Numbered from the stretch's first letter, positions 32,489-41,342 are shown. The stretch is DNA of 63,279 nucleotides from an uncultured Lachnospiraceae bacterium (GCA_947589155.1 CANQBH010000009.1:1-63279), one strand, 5' to 3'. A program made the numbers and translations. The notes: a model not told the origin generated them from the sequence alone.

Positions 32489-33442
32489 TCAAAATTCCTC
32501 CGGACTGGTTTTTCGGATATTGGATTCAAACAGACGGTTATAGCCCTGCCACGTCAGATCAGACGGCGCGACGTTTGCGAGCGCCTCCCGCATGGTCTCA
32601 AGTTTGGCGTCAAGATTGTCCGCAAAACTCAGCGCCACCGCCTCGGCAATGGCAGGTTTTTTCGGCGAGCCGAAAGCCAGTTCTCCGTGATGGGCAAGGA
32701 TACAGTGGAGCAGTTCGCGTTTTTTGACCTCCGGAAAGCCGGGGATCTCATCGATCTTTTCTCCAACCCGCAGCGCCCCGATCATGATATGGCCGAGCAA
32801 CTGTCCCTGATCCGTATAATCGTTCTTCGGGAAGCCGGACAACTCATCCACCTTGCCGATATCATGGAAAAGCGCCGCCGTCAGCAACAGATCGCGGTCC
32901 AGAAACGGATAACTTTCGGACAGATACGCGCAATGTTTCGCGACGCTGAGCGTATGCTCCAGCAGGCCGCCCACATAACTGTGGTGCACGCTCTTTGCCG
33001 CGGAATGGGCGCAGAACTTTTTGACGAACGCCGGATCCTGAAAAAAAGAATCCAGAAGTTCCTTAAAATACGGTGCTTCGACCGCGGCGATCATCTCCTG
33101 CAGCTGCGCCAGCATCTCCTGCGGATCGCGGGGCGAGCAGGGCAGATAATCTTCTTTTTTGTATTCACCCTCCGCCGCAACGCGCAGGCGCTTGATGCTC
33201 AACTGCTTAACGCCCTGAAAAGTCGTGACGTCGCCGGTCACGCAGATGTAATCCAACTCGTTATAATCATCGATCCCCATGGAACCCGGCTCCCAGATCT
33301 TGGCGTCCAGCGTTCCTGTTTTATCCTGCAGCGTCAGGCTCTCATACGGTTTGCCCGCCTTGGTCAGCGCCGACTGCTTCTTTCTGCATAAATAGATCGC
33401 GTTGACTTTTTCGCCTTCCGCAATGTCCTTGATAAATCGCAT
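32489..33442 (-). CDS. 3'-5' exoribonuclease YhaM family protein
   Basis: 317 residues from the ATG at 33442 (GGAGAG five bases upstream; typical YhaM length). The N-terminal OB-fold reads YESLTLQDKTGTLDAKIWEP; the HD domain shows VHHSYVGGLLEHTLSV, LLTAALFHDIGKVDEL and LLHCILAHHGEL, giving the metal-binding His/Asp residues. YhaM trims RNA and single-stranded DNA from the 3' end. A promoter at 33484-33512 serves this gene and rlmD and is divergent from mutS2. Confidence 0.88.
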   Translation of the reverse strand: MRFIKDIAEGEKVNAIYLCRKKQSALTKAGKPYESLTLQDKTGTLDAKIWEPGSMGIDDYNELDYICVTGDVTTFQGVKQLSIKRLRVAAEGEYKKEDYLPCSPRDPQEMLAQLQEMIAAVEAPYFKELLDSFFQDPAFVKKFCAHSAAKSVHHSYVGGLLEHTLSVAKHCAYLSESYPFLDRDLLLTAALFHDIGKVDELSGFPKNDYTDQGQLLGHIMIGALRVGEKIDEIPGFPEVKKRELLHCILAHHGELAFGSPKKPAIAEAVALSFADNLDAKLETMREALANVAPSDLTWQGYNRLFESNIRKTSPEEF

Positions 33443-33483
33443 GACTCTCTCCATTCTGTCTTTCTGCTGTTCCAGCAAGTAAT

Positions 33484-33512
33484 ATTATACGTTCGTTTTC
33501 CCTTTGTTTCAA
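33484..33512 (-). promoter_or_regulatory. Promoter of the yhaM-rlmD unit
   Basis: Reading leftwards: -35 TTGAAA, 17-base spacer, perfect -10 TATAAT; the start would be near 33477, 35 bases before the ATG. Confidence 0.8.
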
Positions 33513-33539
33513 CTGTTTTCCTTTGGAAATTCGCTCTTT

Positions 33540-33568
33540 TTGATATTTCTTTGGCGTTCGTGTATAAT
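33540..33568 (+). promoter_or_regulatory. Promoter of mutS2
   Basis: -35 TTGATA, 17-base spacer, perfect -10 TATAAT ending at 33568. Transcription would begin seven to eight bases later, at or next to the A of the mutS2 ATG at 33576. Confidence 0.8.
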
Positions 33569-33575
33569 ACAGACT

Positions 33576-35969
33576 ATGAATAAGAAAGTCCTTCATGTCC
33601 TGGAATATGATAAGATCATCGCGCTGCTGGCCGATCGCGCCGCGACGTCCGGCGGCCGCGCGCTCTGCGAGGCTCTTACGCCCGTTTCCGATCCTACGGC
33701 CATCGGCCTTCTGCAGGGGCAGACCGCCGACGCGGTTTCGCGCGTCCTGCGTTTCGGAAGTCTCCGTCTGCCTTCCGTCGGCGATCCGTCGCCGCTTCTG
33801 GACCATCTGGAACTGGGCGCTTCGCTTTCGTCCGCGGAACTCCTGCAGTTATTGCGCCTGACGGAAGCCGCGTCCAAAGCCAAGGCCTACGGCCGCGAGC
33901 GCGCTGCCGAAAACGAAGACAGCCTCGACGCCTTTTTTGACGCTTTGGAACCTCTGACGCCGCTGTCGCGGGAGATCTCGCGCTGTATCCTCGCCGAAGA
34001 TCTCTTTGCCGACGACGCGAGCCCCGCGCTCCGGCAGATCCGCGCCGGAATACGCGCCGCCGAGGACCGCATCCATGAGCAGATGAACCATATGCTTCAT
34101 CAGGCCACGATCCGCTCCTATCTGCAGGAGCCGCTCATCACCATGCGGAGCGGACGGTACTGCTTCCCTGTCAAAGCGGAATACAAGTCCTCTCTCCCGG
34201 GTATGGTGCACGATCATTCGTCGTCCGGTTCCACCCTCTTTATCGAACCGGCTTCCGTCGTGGAACTCAACAACAAACTGCGCGAGCTTCATCTTGAAGA
34301 ACAGGATGAGATCGACCGGATCCTCGCCGCGTTAAGCGCCCTTGCCGCAGAAAATATCCCGCAGCTTCGGCAGGATGCGCAAACGGTTTTTGCTCTGGAT
34401 TTCATCTTTGCCCGCGCCGCGCTCGCCCTCGACATGAAGGCGACCGCTCCCGTGTTCCGCCAGCAGGGCGTGATCCGGCTGAAAAAAGCGCGTCATCCCC
34501 TGCTTGATCCCGAAAAGGTCGTACCGATCGATCTGACGCTGGGCGAAGATTTTTCCCTGCTCATCGTCACGGGCCCGAACACCGGCGGCAAGACGGTCTC
34601 CTTAAAGACCTGCGGCCTGCTCGCGCTGATGGGGCAGTCCGGCCTGCACATCCCCGCCGCGGACAAAAGCGAACTCTGCGTCTTTGACGAGATCTTCGCC
34701 GACATCGGGGACGAGCAGAGCATTGAACAGTCTTTGAGCACCTTTTCTTCGCATATGACCAACATCGTGCGCACCCTGCGTTATATGGAAAAACATCCGG
34801 AGCAATTCTTCCTCGTATTGCTGGACGAATTGTGCGCGGGCACGGATCCGGCGGAAGGCGCCGCCCTTGCCATTTCCATCTTAAACACCATGCTTGGCCC
34901 GCGGGTGCGGATCATGACGACCACGCATTACAGCGAACTCAAACTCTTTGCGCTTTCCGCGCCGGAAGCCGAGAATGCCTGCTGCGAATTTTCGGTAGAA
35001 AGCCTCAGTCCGACCTACCGCCTCCTGATCGGCGTGCCGGGCAAGAGCAATGCGTTTGCCATTTCACGCAAACTCGGGCTGCCGGAGAACGTCATCACCG
35101 ACGCCCGCGCGCAGATGAAAGAAGAAGACCAGTCGTTTGAAGATCTTCTGCTGGAACTGGAACGGGACCGCGCCAAAACGGAGGCCGACCGCCTTCAGGC
35201 GGAGACGGACCGCAAGGAAGCGGCCGCCTTAAAAGAGCGTATGCTGCGGCAGGAAGAAAAACTTGGCGCGTCCAAAGAAAAGATCCTGCGGCAGGCCAAC
35301 GAGGAAGCCGCAGAAGTATTGCGGCAGGCCAAATCCCTGGCGGACGAGACGATCCGCAATTTCCAAAAGTACGGCAAAACTCTGCCCGATATGGCCGATA
35401 TGGAACAGCAGCGGCAGCGTATCGGAAAGGAGTTGAACGCACGGCAGAAGCAGACGGCGGTCTCCGCCTCCGCGCCCGAGGGCGTCTCTCCTCAGCCGAA
35501 AGATCTGCGTATCGGCGACTCCGTTAAGATCCGGAGCATGAACATGACCGGCACCGTTTATTCCCTGCCGAACGCAAGGGGCGATCTTCAGGTGCAGGTC
35601 GGGACCATGCGTTCCAACGTAAACATCCGCGATCTCATCCTGATACGGGAAGATTCGCCATCCAAAACAAAAAAGAGCCGGACATCCGGCAATTCCTACC
35701 GCAGCCACAGCAAGGCGGCGGTCATCTCTCCGGAGATCAACCTCGTCGGCATGTATCCCGACGAAGCGATCGCCGTACTGGACAAATATCTTGACGACGC
35801 CTACCTCTCGCACCTGCATACGGTCCGCATCGTCCACGGCAAAGGGACCGGCAGGCTCCGGCAGGCCGTGCACGACTATCTGCGCCGCCAGTCCGTGGTC
35901 GCCGACTATCACCTCGCCGAATTTGGCGAAGGCGACGCCGGCGTCACGCTGGTAAACTTTAGGGAATAG
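33576..35969 (+). CDS. mutS2: MutS2 protein (ribosome rescue / recombination ATPase)
   Basis: 797 residues. The start MNKKVLHVLEYDKI matches the family N-terminus exactly, so the ATG at 33576 is firm. The ATPase domain shows TGPNTGGKTVSLKT (about residue 330), LDELCAGTDPAEGAAL and TTHYSELK; a coiled coil rich in Lys/Glu/Gln follows (about 520-630) and the Smr nuclease-like domain closes the protein (INLVGMYPDEAI, VRIVHGKGTGRLRQAV). MutS2 binds collided ribosomes and branched DNA. There is no Shine-Dalgarno site, and the promoter places the transcript start at the ATG, suggesting a leaderless mRNA. Confidence 0.93.
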   Translation: MNKKVLHVLEYDKIIALLADRAATSGGRALCEALTPVSDPTAIGLLQGQTADAVSRVLRFGSLRLPSVGDPSPLLDHLELGASLSSAELLQLLRLTEAASKAKAYGRERAAENEDSLDAFFDALEPLTPLSREISRCILAEDLFADDASPALRQIRAGIRAAEDRIHEQMNHMLHQATIRSYLQEPLITMRSGRYCFPVKAEYKSSLPGMVHDHSSSGSTLFIEPASVVELNNKLRELHLEEQDEIDRILAALSALAAENIPQLRQDAQTVFALDFIFARAALALDMKATAPVFRQQGVIRLKKARHPLLDPEKVVPIDLTLGEDFSLLIVTGPNTGGKTVSLKTCGLLALMGQSGLHIPAADKSELCVFDEIFADIGDEQSIEQSLSTFSSHMTNIVRTLRYMEKHPEQFFLVLLDELCAGTDPAEGAALAISILNTMLGPRVRIMTTTHYSELKLFALSAPEAENACCEFSVESLSPTYRLLIGVPGKSNAFAISRKLGLPENVITDARAQMKEEDQSFEDLLLELERDRAKTEADRLQAETDRKEAAALKERMLRQEEKLGASKEKILRQANEEAAEVLRQAKSLADETIRNFQKYGKTLPDMADMEQQRQRIGKELNARQKQTAVSASAPEGVSPQPKDLRIGDSVKIRSMNMTGTVYSLPNARGDLQVQVGTMRSNVNIRDLILIREDSPSKTKKSRTSGNSYRSHSKAAVISPEINLVGMYPDEAIAVLDKYLDDAYLSHLHTVRIVHGKGTGRLRQAVHDYLRRQSVVADYHLAEFGEGDAGVTLVNFRE

Positions 35970-36018
35970 CGGAGAGGTCAGATCTGTAAATCTTTTGCGT
36001 AGGCGAGTGAGAAAAAGA

Positions 36019-36042
36019 AAAAACACCCACTTCAAAGTGGAT
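36019..36042 (-). terminator. Terminator after the decayed ATPase gene
   Basis: Stem ATCCACTT/AAGTGGGT with a two-base loop followed on the minus strand by six Ts, 26 bases after the ATPase stop. Confidence 0.75.
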
Positions 36043-36067
36043 GCTCTCCAATCATTCTCAATCCTTC

Positions 36068-36901
36068 TCAATCCCGCAAAGTACCGATTGGTATAACCTT
36101 GACGCCGTCCGCACGGCTATAAGCCATCTCGCCGCTGGTAATAATGATGAGAAGATCCGGTTCTCTAAGCGGAACCTGCTTTTCCTTTTCATTATGTTTT
36201 TTAACCAAATTTGAAATTTTTAATAAATGTTTTGCGCCTTCCTCAATTTCACGGCTTCCCAACTTAAATTCAATCAGCGCATATCTGCCGTCAGTTTGCA
36301 GATACTCCGGCGACAATCCCATTGCGGCTACCGGAATAGACGGATCGGTAAAACATCTTTTTTTCCCCGCGCGGATCGTTGTTGCCGATCTTATAGCCGG
36401 CCACCCTCCGCGACAGGCAAAAAAAATCAATTCCTCAACGGTAAGTTCAGAACGGATCCCATCAATATCCATATTCGGATCATCAAATATTTTTTTCAGG
36501 AAGATCGCCCCATTCGATTCTTTTGATTCAAACAGGCTCATCGGATACATTTTCATTCTGGAAATCCGCCCTGTGCCGGAATGCATGACCGTATTGTTGT
36601 CTACGGAAGTAGATCCGGTTAAAATAAATAATCCTTCCTCCTGTCTCTGATCTTCCGCAGTCCTTACAGCATCCCATAGAACAGGCGCCATCTGCCATTC
36701 ATCGATCAGACGCGGATTTTCGCCTTTTAAGAGGAGCGATGGTTTTGCCGAAGCCGCGGCAAAATACCCTTCGCGTCTGTCCGGATCCTGCATTCGCAAA
36801 ATGCTTTTTGCCTTTTGCTCGCCTGTTGTGGTTTTTCCACACCACTTTGGCCCTATGATCAGAGTCGTCCCAAAAGCCGCCACCATATTCTGCGCGGTCA
36901 T
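36068..36901 (-). pseudogene. Decayed AAA_14/DUF4143 ATPase, chimeric start and two internal deletions
   Basis: The open frame codes for 277 residues, where this ATPase family usually has about 410-430. Walker A GPKWCGKTT (residues 17-25) and Walker B LIDEWQ are intact. The frame then jumps from FFACRGGWPA straight to IRSATTIR (about residue 169), where the family has roughly 90 more residues. It jumps again from SPEYLQTD to GRYALIEFKLG (about residue 204), losing some 45 more, including part of the DUF4143 nuclease-like domain. Both joins are in frame. The first residues MTAQN are not ATPase sequence but the continuation of a sirtuin fragment. Expression and function are doubtful; no clear ribosome binding site precedes it. 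Confidence 0.75.
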
Positions 36902-36949
36902 ACGCCAGAACGGATATTTTATAATGACCGAGGTGTTGTATCTATTGCG
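36887..36949 (-). pseudogene. Fragment of a second SirTM-type sirtuin gene
   Basis: In the frame leading into the ATPase remnant, the 21 codons read RNRYNTSV-IIKYPFWRMTAQN. The intact sirtuin at 38706-39617 has GYNTAG-IIKYPFWRMTAED at its C-terminal third, and the DNA is nearly identical over the IKYPFWRM codons. This is a remnant of a duplicated or related sirtuin gene fused to the ATPase fragment. Confidence 0.8.
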
Positions 36950-36964
36950 TGCCGGTTTATGTAA

Positions 36965-37963
36965 TTACAGTTCATTGATCTGCTGTTCTAACACCTTGAT
37001 ACCGTACATAACAGAATCAAAAGACGGGATATCGCCGTATAACATATCCTTCATTGCATTATAATCTGCGGTCAACGCATCCAGCCGGTACTCCGGCGGC
37101 ATCAACTTGAGGGTGCCAGGAACAGCCTCAGCATATTTGGCCCATGCTCTCGGATAGAATTTCATTTTGAAATCCACCACCTTTTTCAGCAGGTCAGGTT
37201 TGGCAAAAGCCATGTCCTTTACGGGCGTCTGTGCCATGCGGTACAGATCGTAATAATGTCTGGAATATCGGCTTGGCATTGCCAGATATTCCGGTCGGTT
37301 GGCCTCATGGTGAAGGATCGTGGCCTTTTCCCAAAACGTCCGCTCCGGCGCCACTGTCAAGACCTGCGTAGACGGCTGCCCGAAAACATCCGGGTATTGT
37401 TCGGCGGCATAAGACGTAATTTCTGCGATCGTAGCCGGCGTCCATGCGGCCAGTGCGCCAATCTCCAGCCGGATCACCTGCAGCGTGGCCGGATTCGTAA
37501 ACAGTTTGGGATAATCAAAAATGACGGTTTGTTTTTCTTCTCTGTCCATGTAGATGTTTGCCTTGCTGCCGATTGCTTCAGATAACCCTTCTTTGATGAT
37601 AGGGCAGAAAGTTTCCGCCAGAAAGACCTCCGCACGGGCATTGGCTTCTTTATTGAATACATCCTGCTTCGTGTTAGAGCGTTTCTTCCACGGCTCGTCT
37701 TTGTCATATCCTAATACCCGCCAGTCCAGTATCAGGTCAATGTCCTCGGAAAACCGGCTGATCAGATGAAAGGCTTTTGAGAGGCTGGTGCCACCCTTAA
37801 AGGTAATCTCCGCTTTCCATGGCGAACAGTGAAACAGATAATCCAGAGTGAAGCACATCCAAAAATCCTTTTCCACAATGGTGTCATTTATACCCATCTT
37901 ATCGGCTGTATTTCTAAACAACTCCAATCGGTCATTATCAGGAAGTTGCGCTGTATTCCTCAT
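36965..37963 (-). CDS. abiEii: AbiEii/AbiGii-type nucleotidyltransferase toxin
   Basis: 332 residues from the ATG at 37963, which overlaps the antitoxin stop as ATGA. The DNA-polymerase-beta-like nucleotidyltransferase motif is FKGGTSLSKAF...RFSEDIDLIL (GG-T/S then two catalytic acids), and RHYYDLYRM is the later conserved block of the family. AbiEii toxins block growth by nucleotidylating targets such as tRNA, and protect against phage by abortive infection. It has no separate ribosome binding site at ideal distance, so translation depends on the antitoxin gene. Confidence 0.85.
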   Translation of the reverse strand: MRNTAQLPDNDRLELFRNTADKMGINDTIVEKDFWMCFTLDYLFHCSPWKAEITFKGGTSLSKAFHLISRFSEDIDLILDWRVLGYDKDEPWKKRSNTKQDVFNKEANARAEVFLAETFCPIIKEGLSEAIGSKANIYMDREEKQTVIFDYPKLFTNPATLQVIRLEIGALAAWTPATIAEITSYAAEQYPDVFGQPSTQVLTVAPERTFWEKATILHHEANRPEYLAMPSRYSRHYYDLYRMAQTPVKDMAFAKPDLLKKVVDFKMKFYPRAWAKYAEAVPGTLKLMPPEYRLDALTADYNAMKDMLYGDIPSFDSVMYGIKVLEQQINEL

Positions 37964-38577
37964 TTTCTTTTCACACCTCCGCAAATTTGGCGTATTGTAT
38001 CATAGACCCAGTCCGTGCTTTCTGCCGCTTCGATCAGCATGACTGCCTTATCTGTCTCACTTAACCGTGAACGGAGAAGCCTAATCGTCTTGGCAGTGAC
38101 ATTTTCCTTTCCCAAGGTTTTTAATGCTTGAATGACAAGGATCGTCATGTAGGAAAGCCCTGTGATCTCCTTATTGGTTCGATGTTTGAACTCCAATTTT
38201 GTGTCGTTCCAGCAATATGTCTTATAAGGACCGTCACTGATATAAGACCACACTGCCGTGACCTGCGTGGACAAGCCTAACAAATTCAAAGCCGTATTGC
38301 CGCAAGGAGCAATCGTCCAATGATAGTTTCGTGCCAATGCCTTTGCGACAGCATCAGGATCCACCACAACATATTCGTTCAAGAGTTCGCTGAATTTCGG
38401 CTTTTCAAAAATCCCATTTAGGATCCGCCGCAGATCTCCATTTTGGACGAGCCGATATAAAGCAGATCGCACGGTGCCGGTATCTGCAATGTCCGCAAAA
38501 TCAGAAGCGATAAAAATAGTTCCATCTTCCGCCGTTAAAACGCGCTTCCGGATCTCCTGCATGTATCCTTCCGCCAT
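37960..38577 (-). CDS. abiEi: AbiEi-like antitoxin (DUF6088 type)
   Basis: 205 residues from the ATG at 38577 (AAAAGGAGG nine bases upstream). An N-terminal winged helix (FIASDFADIADTGTVRSALYRLVQNGDLRRILNGIFEKP) is followed by the AbiEi C-terminal domain (WTIAPCGNTALNLLGLSTQV...). These antitoxins repress their own operon by binding inverted repeats, and also silence the toxin. A 30-base inverted repeat over its promoter fits that role. Upstream of the toxin with a four-base overlap, the standard order. Confidence 0.85.
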   Translation of the reverse strand: MAEGYMQEIRKRVLTAEDGTIFIASDFADIADTGTVRSALYRLVQNGDLRRILNGIFEKPKFSELLNEYVVVDPDAVAKALARNYHWTIAPCGNTALNLLGLSTQVTAVWSYISDGPYKTYCWNDTKLEFKHRTNKEITGLSYMTILVIQALKTLGKENVTAKTIRLLRSRLSETDKAVMLIEAAESTDWVYDTIRQICGGVKRK

Positions 38578-38594
38578 TGGTCTGTACCTCCTTT

Positions 38595-38633
38595 TGCAAC
38601 GAATATTATATATTATTCGTTGCATTTTTTCAA
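38595..38633 (-). promoter_or_regulatory. AbiE promoter with overlapping 11-base inverted repeat
   Basis: Reading leftwards: -35 TTGAAA (38633-38628), 17-base spacer, -10 TATAAT (38610-38605). A perfect inverted repeat with arms TGCAACGAATA (38595-38605) and TATTCGTTGCA (38614-38624) covers the -10 and the spacer. Binding here would block RNA polymerase; the obvious ligand is the antitoxin. Confidence 0.8.
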
Positions 38634-38705
38634 GTAACTCAGAGAATACAATTTCTGTTATTTTCTATAAAGTTCTCTACTATACACGGGAGAAGAATTT
38701 TTCTA

Positions 38706-39617
38706 TTACCGCCCATCTAAACCGTCTGCTTCACCAACCAACACCCTTAAAACCTCCCCAATATCCCCATTGATACAGATACTTTGCCTTTCAATCTCCT
38801 CCGGACAAACGGCCTCCCCATCATTCACGCACGCATACGCCGCCTTGTGATCTTCTGCCGTCATCCGCCAGAACGGATATTTAATAATCCCTGCCGTATT
38901 ATAACCAACGCCCAATTCCAGAAAGAGGATCCGTCCGCTTCCCCTCGTCCGCAGGAACTCCTGATACCGCTCCGCCGCACGGTGCCAGCCCTCGTCCTCC
39001 ACAAACAGATCATCGGCCCGCAGATTCATCGTCAATGGCTTCCCGCAATGCGGACATACCGGAAGAAGTCCAGATGGAATACGCATATCATTTTGCCTTT
39101 CCATCATCCGGCGGATCTGAGACTCATTATCAAACGTTTCCTGACAGCAGGGCTCGGAGCATTGAAACAGGCCGTAGTCGCCCTGCGTGTAGAACAGGCG
39201 TTTCTTATCAAAGCCCGCCTTCTGGAAACAGTGGTCGACATTTGTGGTGATCACAAAATAGTCCTTGTCCCCGACCAGTTCCAGCAGATCGTCGTAGACC
39301 GGTTTGGGTGCGTCCATGTAGCGGTTGATAAAGATGTAGCGGCTCCAATACGCCCAAAATTCTTCCGGCGAGGCAAACGGATAAAAGCCGCCGGAATACA
39401 TATCGGAAAAACCGTATTTTTCGGCAAAATCGGAAAAGTATTTCCGAAACCGTTCTCCGGCATAAGTAAACCCCGCCGAGGCCGAGAGCCCCGCCCCCGC
39501 GCCGATCACGACCGCGTCCGCTTCATCCATTGCCTTCCGAAGACGGCGGATAAGTTCCGTGCCGCTCCCCGCCTCGTTTCCTGCCGACAAATTTGAGAAA
39601 GAAATTTTTGCATTCAT
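38706..39617 (-). CDS. SirTM-class sirtuin (NAD-dependent ADP-ribosyltransferase/deacylase)
   Basis: 303 residues. The class M landmarks are all visible: the NAD-site AVVIGAGAGLSASAGFTYAG, the long DMYSGGFYPFASPEEFWAYWSRYIF, the catalytic-region TTNVDHCFQKAGFDKKRLFYTQGDYG, a four-Cys zinc site (CSEPCC and CPHCGKP), and LGVGYNTAGIIKYPFW. In staphylococci and streptococci SirTM ADP-ribosylates a lipoylated GcvH-like protein and is linked to a macrodomain hydrolase, GcvH-L and LplA2; none of these is here. AAGGTG precedes the ATG. The gene lies in the accessory island next to the AbiE pair. Confidence 0.88.
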   Translation of the reverse strand: MNAKISFSNLSAGNEAGSGTELIRRLRKAMDEADAVVIGAGAGLSASAGFTYAGERFRKYFSDFAEKYGFSDMYSGGFYPFASPEEFWAYWSRYIFINRYMDAPKPVYDDLLELVGDKDYFVITTNVDHCFQKAGFDKKRLFYTQGDYGLFQCSEPCCQETFDNESQIRRMMERQNDMRIPSGLLPVCPHCGKPLTMNLRADDLFVEDEGWHRAAERYQEFLRTRGSGRILFLELGVGYNTAGIIKYPFWRMTAEDHKAAYACVNDGEAVCPEEIERQSICINGDIGEVLRVLVGEADGLDGR

Positions 39618-39634
39618 TTTTTCACCTTACTATA

Positions 39635-39664
39635 AAAAACGCGCCTCGCAAGAGACGCGTTTTA
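39635..39664 (-). terminator. Terminator of the ribosomal cluster after rplQ
   Basis: Stem AACGCGTCTC/GAGGCGCGTT (one G-U pair) with a four-base loop and six Ts, 22 bases after the rplQ stop. Confidence 0.85.
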
Positions 39665-39685
39665 ACATCGATCTTATATTTGCGC

Positions 39686-40210
39686 TTATACCAGTTCAAG
39701 CACGACTTCCATCGCGCCGTCGCCCTTGCGCGGCCCGATCTTGACGATACGGGTATAGCCGCCGCTGCGGTCCGCATACTTCGGAGCGATCTCCTCAAAG
39801 AGCATCTTCGGCATATCGACCGGCTTGATCTCCTTGCGACTTCTGCCGGAAGTCTTTACAGGATAAAGCACCTTCAGCATTTCCCTTCTTGCATGCAGAC
39901 GGGAAGGGCGGTCTTTTTTGATCGTCTTTTCCACGGTATCGTAGACCGTGACCTTCTTGCCGTCAACGACTTCCTTGACTCTCTTTCCGTCCTTGTCCTT
40001 GCGCGCGACCTTTGCCTGCACCGTGACCTCGTCGAAGTTATCTTTCTCGCGGATCGCCAGAGCGATCATCTTGTCGGCGATCTTACGCACTTCCTTCGCC
40101 TTGGCTTCCGTCGTGATGATCCTTCCGTGATACAGAAGGTTGGTGGTCTGATTGCGCAGCAGCGCTTTTCTCTGTGATGATGTTCTGCTTAATTTTCTAT
40201 ACTTTGCCAT
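39686..40210 (-). CDS. rplQ: 50S ribosomal protein L17 (bL17), long form
   Basis: 174 residues, about 50 longer than the common 120. The N-terminus ([23 protein letters not shown]) and C-terminus ([27 protein letters not shown]) are standard. The extra stretch is a Lys/Asp/Val-rich insertion (about residues 65-125, [20 protein letters not shown]...) in the middle. Such long L17 proteins are known in some clostridia. Last gene of the alpha operon. Confidence 0.95.
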   Translation of the reverse strand: MAKYRKLSRTSSQRKALLRNQTTNLLYHGRIITTEAKAKEVRKIADKMIALAIREKDNFDEVTVQAKVARKDKDGKRVKEVVDGKKVTVYDTVEKTIKKDRPSRLHARREMLKVLYPVKTSGRSRKEIKPVDMPKMLFEEIAPKYADRSGGYTRIVKIGPRKGDGAMEVVLELV

Positions 40211-40244
40211 TTTCTCCTCCTACCTGAAACGGCCCGCCCCGGAA

Positions 40245-40318
40245 TGCCCTTTGGTCTTATCTCCGAAGCGCATGGTCCGCCGCTTCTGTTCTGCGGACTT
40301 CCGTGCCCTTTGGTCTTA
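40245..40318. repeat. 15-base direct repeat between rpoA and rplQ
   Basis: TGCCCTTTGGTCTTA occurs at 40245-40259 and 40304-40318 within the 128-base gap; between them GTCCGC and GCGGAC can pair. No gene is seen in the gap. Could be a small duplication scar or a processing site. Confidence 0.7.
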
Positions 40319-40338
40319 CCGGCCGCCCGCTTTTCTGT

Positions 40339-41298
40339 TTACTCCTCGCCGGCCTCTAACTGAAGTCCGAGTTCATTCAGTTTGGCCAAAACTTCCTCCA
40401 GAGACTTGCGTCCCAGATTGCGCACCTTCATCATATCGTCCGCGGACTTGTTGCACAGTTCCTCGACGGTATTGATACCGGCTCTCTTGAGGCAGTTATA
40501 GGAACGGACGGACAACTCGAGTTCGTCGATGTTCATGTCCATCACTTTTCCTTTTGGATCGTTCGGCTTTTCCGCCATCACGTCCGCCTGAATACCGCGT
40601 TCTGAAAGATCGACAAACAGGCTCAGATGCTCGCTCAGCACTTTTGCCGCAAGGCTGACCGCCTCGTCCGGCTGGATCGTGCCGTTGGTATAGACGTCGA
40701 GCGTCAACTTGTCGTAATCCGTGATCTGTCCCACACGGGTATTCTCCACCTTCAGATTGACCCTCTCGATCGGGGTATAGATGGAATCGATCGCGATCAC
40801 GCCGATCGGCGTATCTTCCGACTTGTTCTTGTCGGAACTGACATACCCTCTGCCCTTGGTGATCGTCATTTCAATGTAGATCCGGTTGCCGGTCCCGCCG
40901 TTGACGTTGGCGATCACCAGTTCCGGATTTAAGATCTCGATATCGGAATCGACATGGATATCGCCTGCCGTAACGACGCCCTCGCCCTCAAACTCGATGT
41001 AGGCGATCTTCGGCTCGTCGGTAACGCTGTTATTGCGGATGGCTAAGTTCTTGATGTTCATGATGATCTCAGTGACGTCTTCCTTTACGCCCGGAATGGA
41101 ACTGAACTCATGCAGGACACCTTCGATCTTGACCTGACTGACCGCCGAACCCGGCAGGGAAGACAGCATGATCCTTCTCAGCGAATTGCCAAGTGTCGTG
41201 CCATAGCCTCTTTCCAAAGGTTCCACGACAAATCTTCCATACTTTTTATCTTCTGAAATCTCGGCGATCTCAATATTGGGTTTTTCGAAATCGAACAC
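40339..41298 (-). CDS. rpoA: DNA-directed RNA polymerase alpha subunit
   Basis: 319 residues. The N-terminal assembly domain ([29 protein letters not shown]) and the C-terminal domain that contacts UP elements and activators ([24 protein letters not shown]...[15 protein letters not shown]) are both complete. Lies between rpsD and rplQ as in other Firmicutes. Confidence 0.98.
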   Translation of the reverse strand: MFDFEKPNIEIAEISEDKKYGRFVVEPLERGYGTTLGNSLRRIMLSSLPGSAVSQVKIEGVLHEFSSIPGVKEDVTEIIMNIKNLAIRNNSVTDEPKIAYIEFEGEGVVTAGDIHVDSDIEILNPELVIANVNGGTGNRIYIEMTITKGRGYVSSDKNKSEDTPIGVIAIDSIYTPIERVNLKVENTRVGQITDYDKLTLDVYTNGTIQPDEAVSLAAKVLSEHLSLFVDLSERGIQADVMAEKPNDPKGKVMDMNIDELELSVRSYNCLKRAGINTVEELCNKSADDMMKVRNLGRKSLEEVLAKLNELGLQLEAGEE

Positions 41299-41342
41299 TT
41301 GGTGGCCCTCCTTATTTTCGTTGTCTCAACATTCCCTTTTGA

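Noticed and set aside
36965-37984. TTG start of the AbiEii toxin seven codons upstream
   Set aside because: The ATG at 37963 gives the usual ATGA overlap with the antitoxin stop and a normal family N-terminus.
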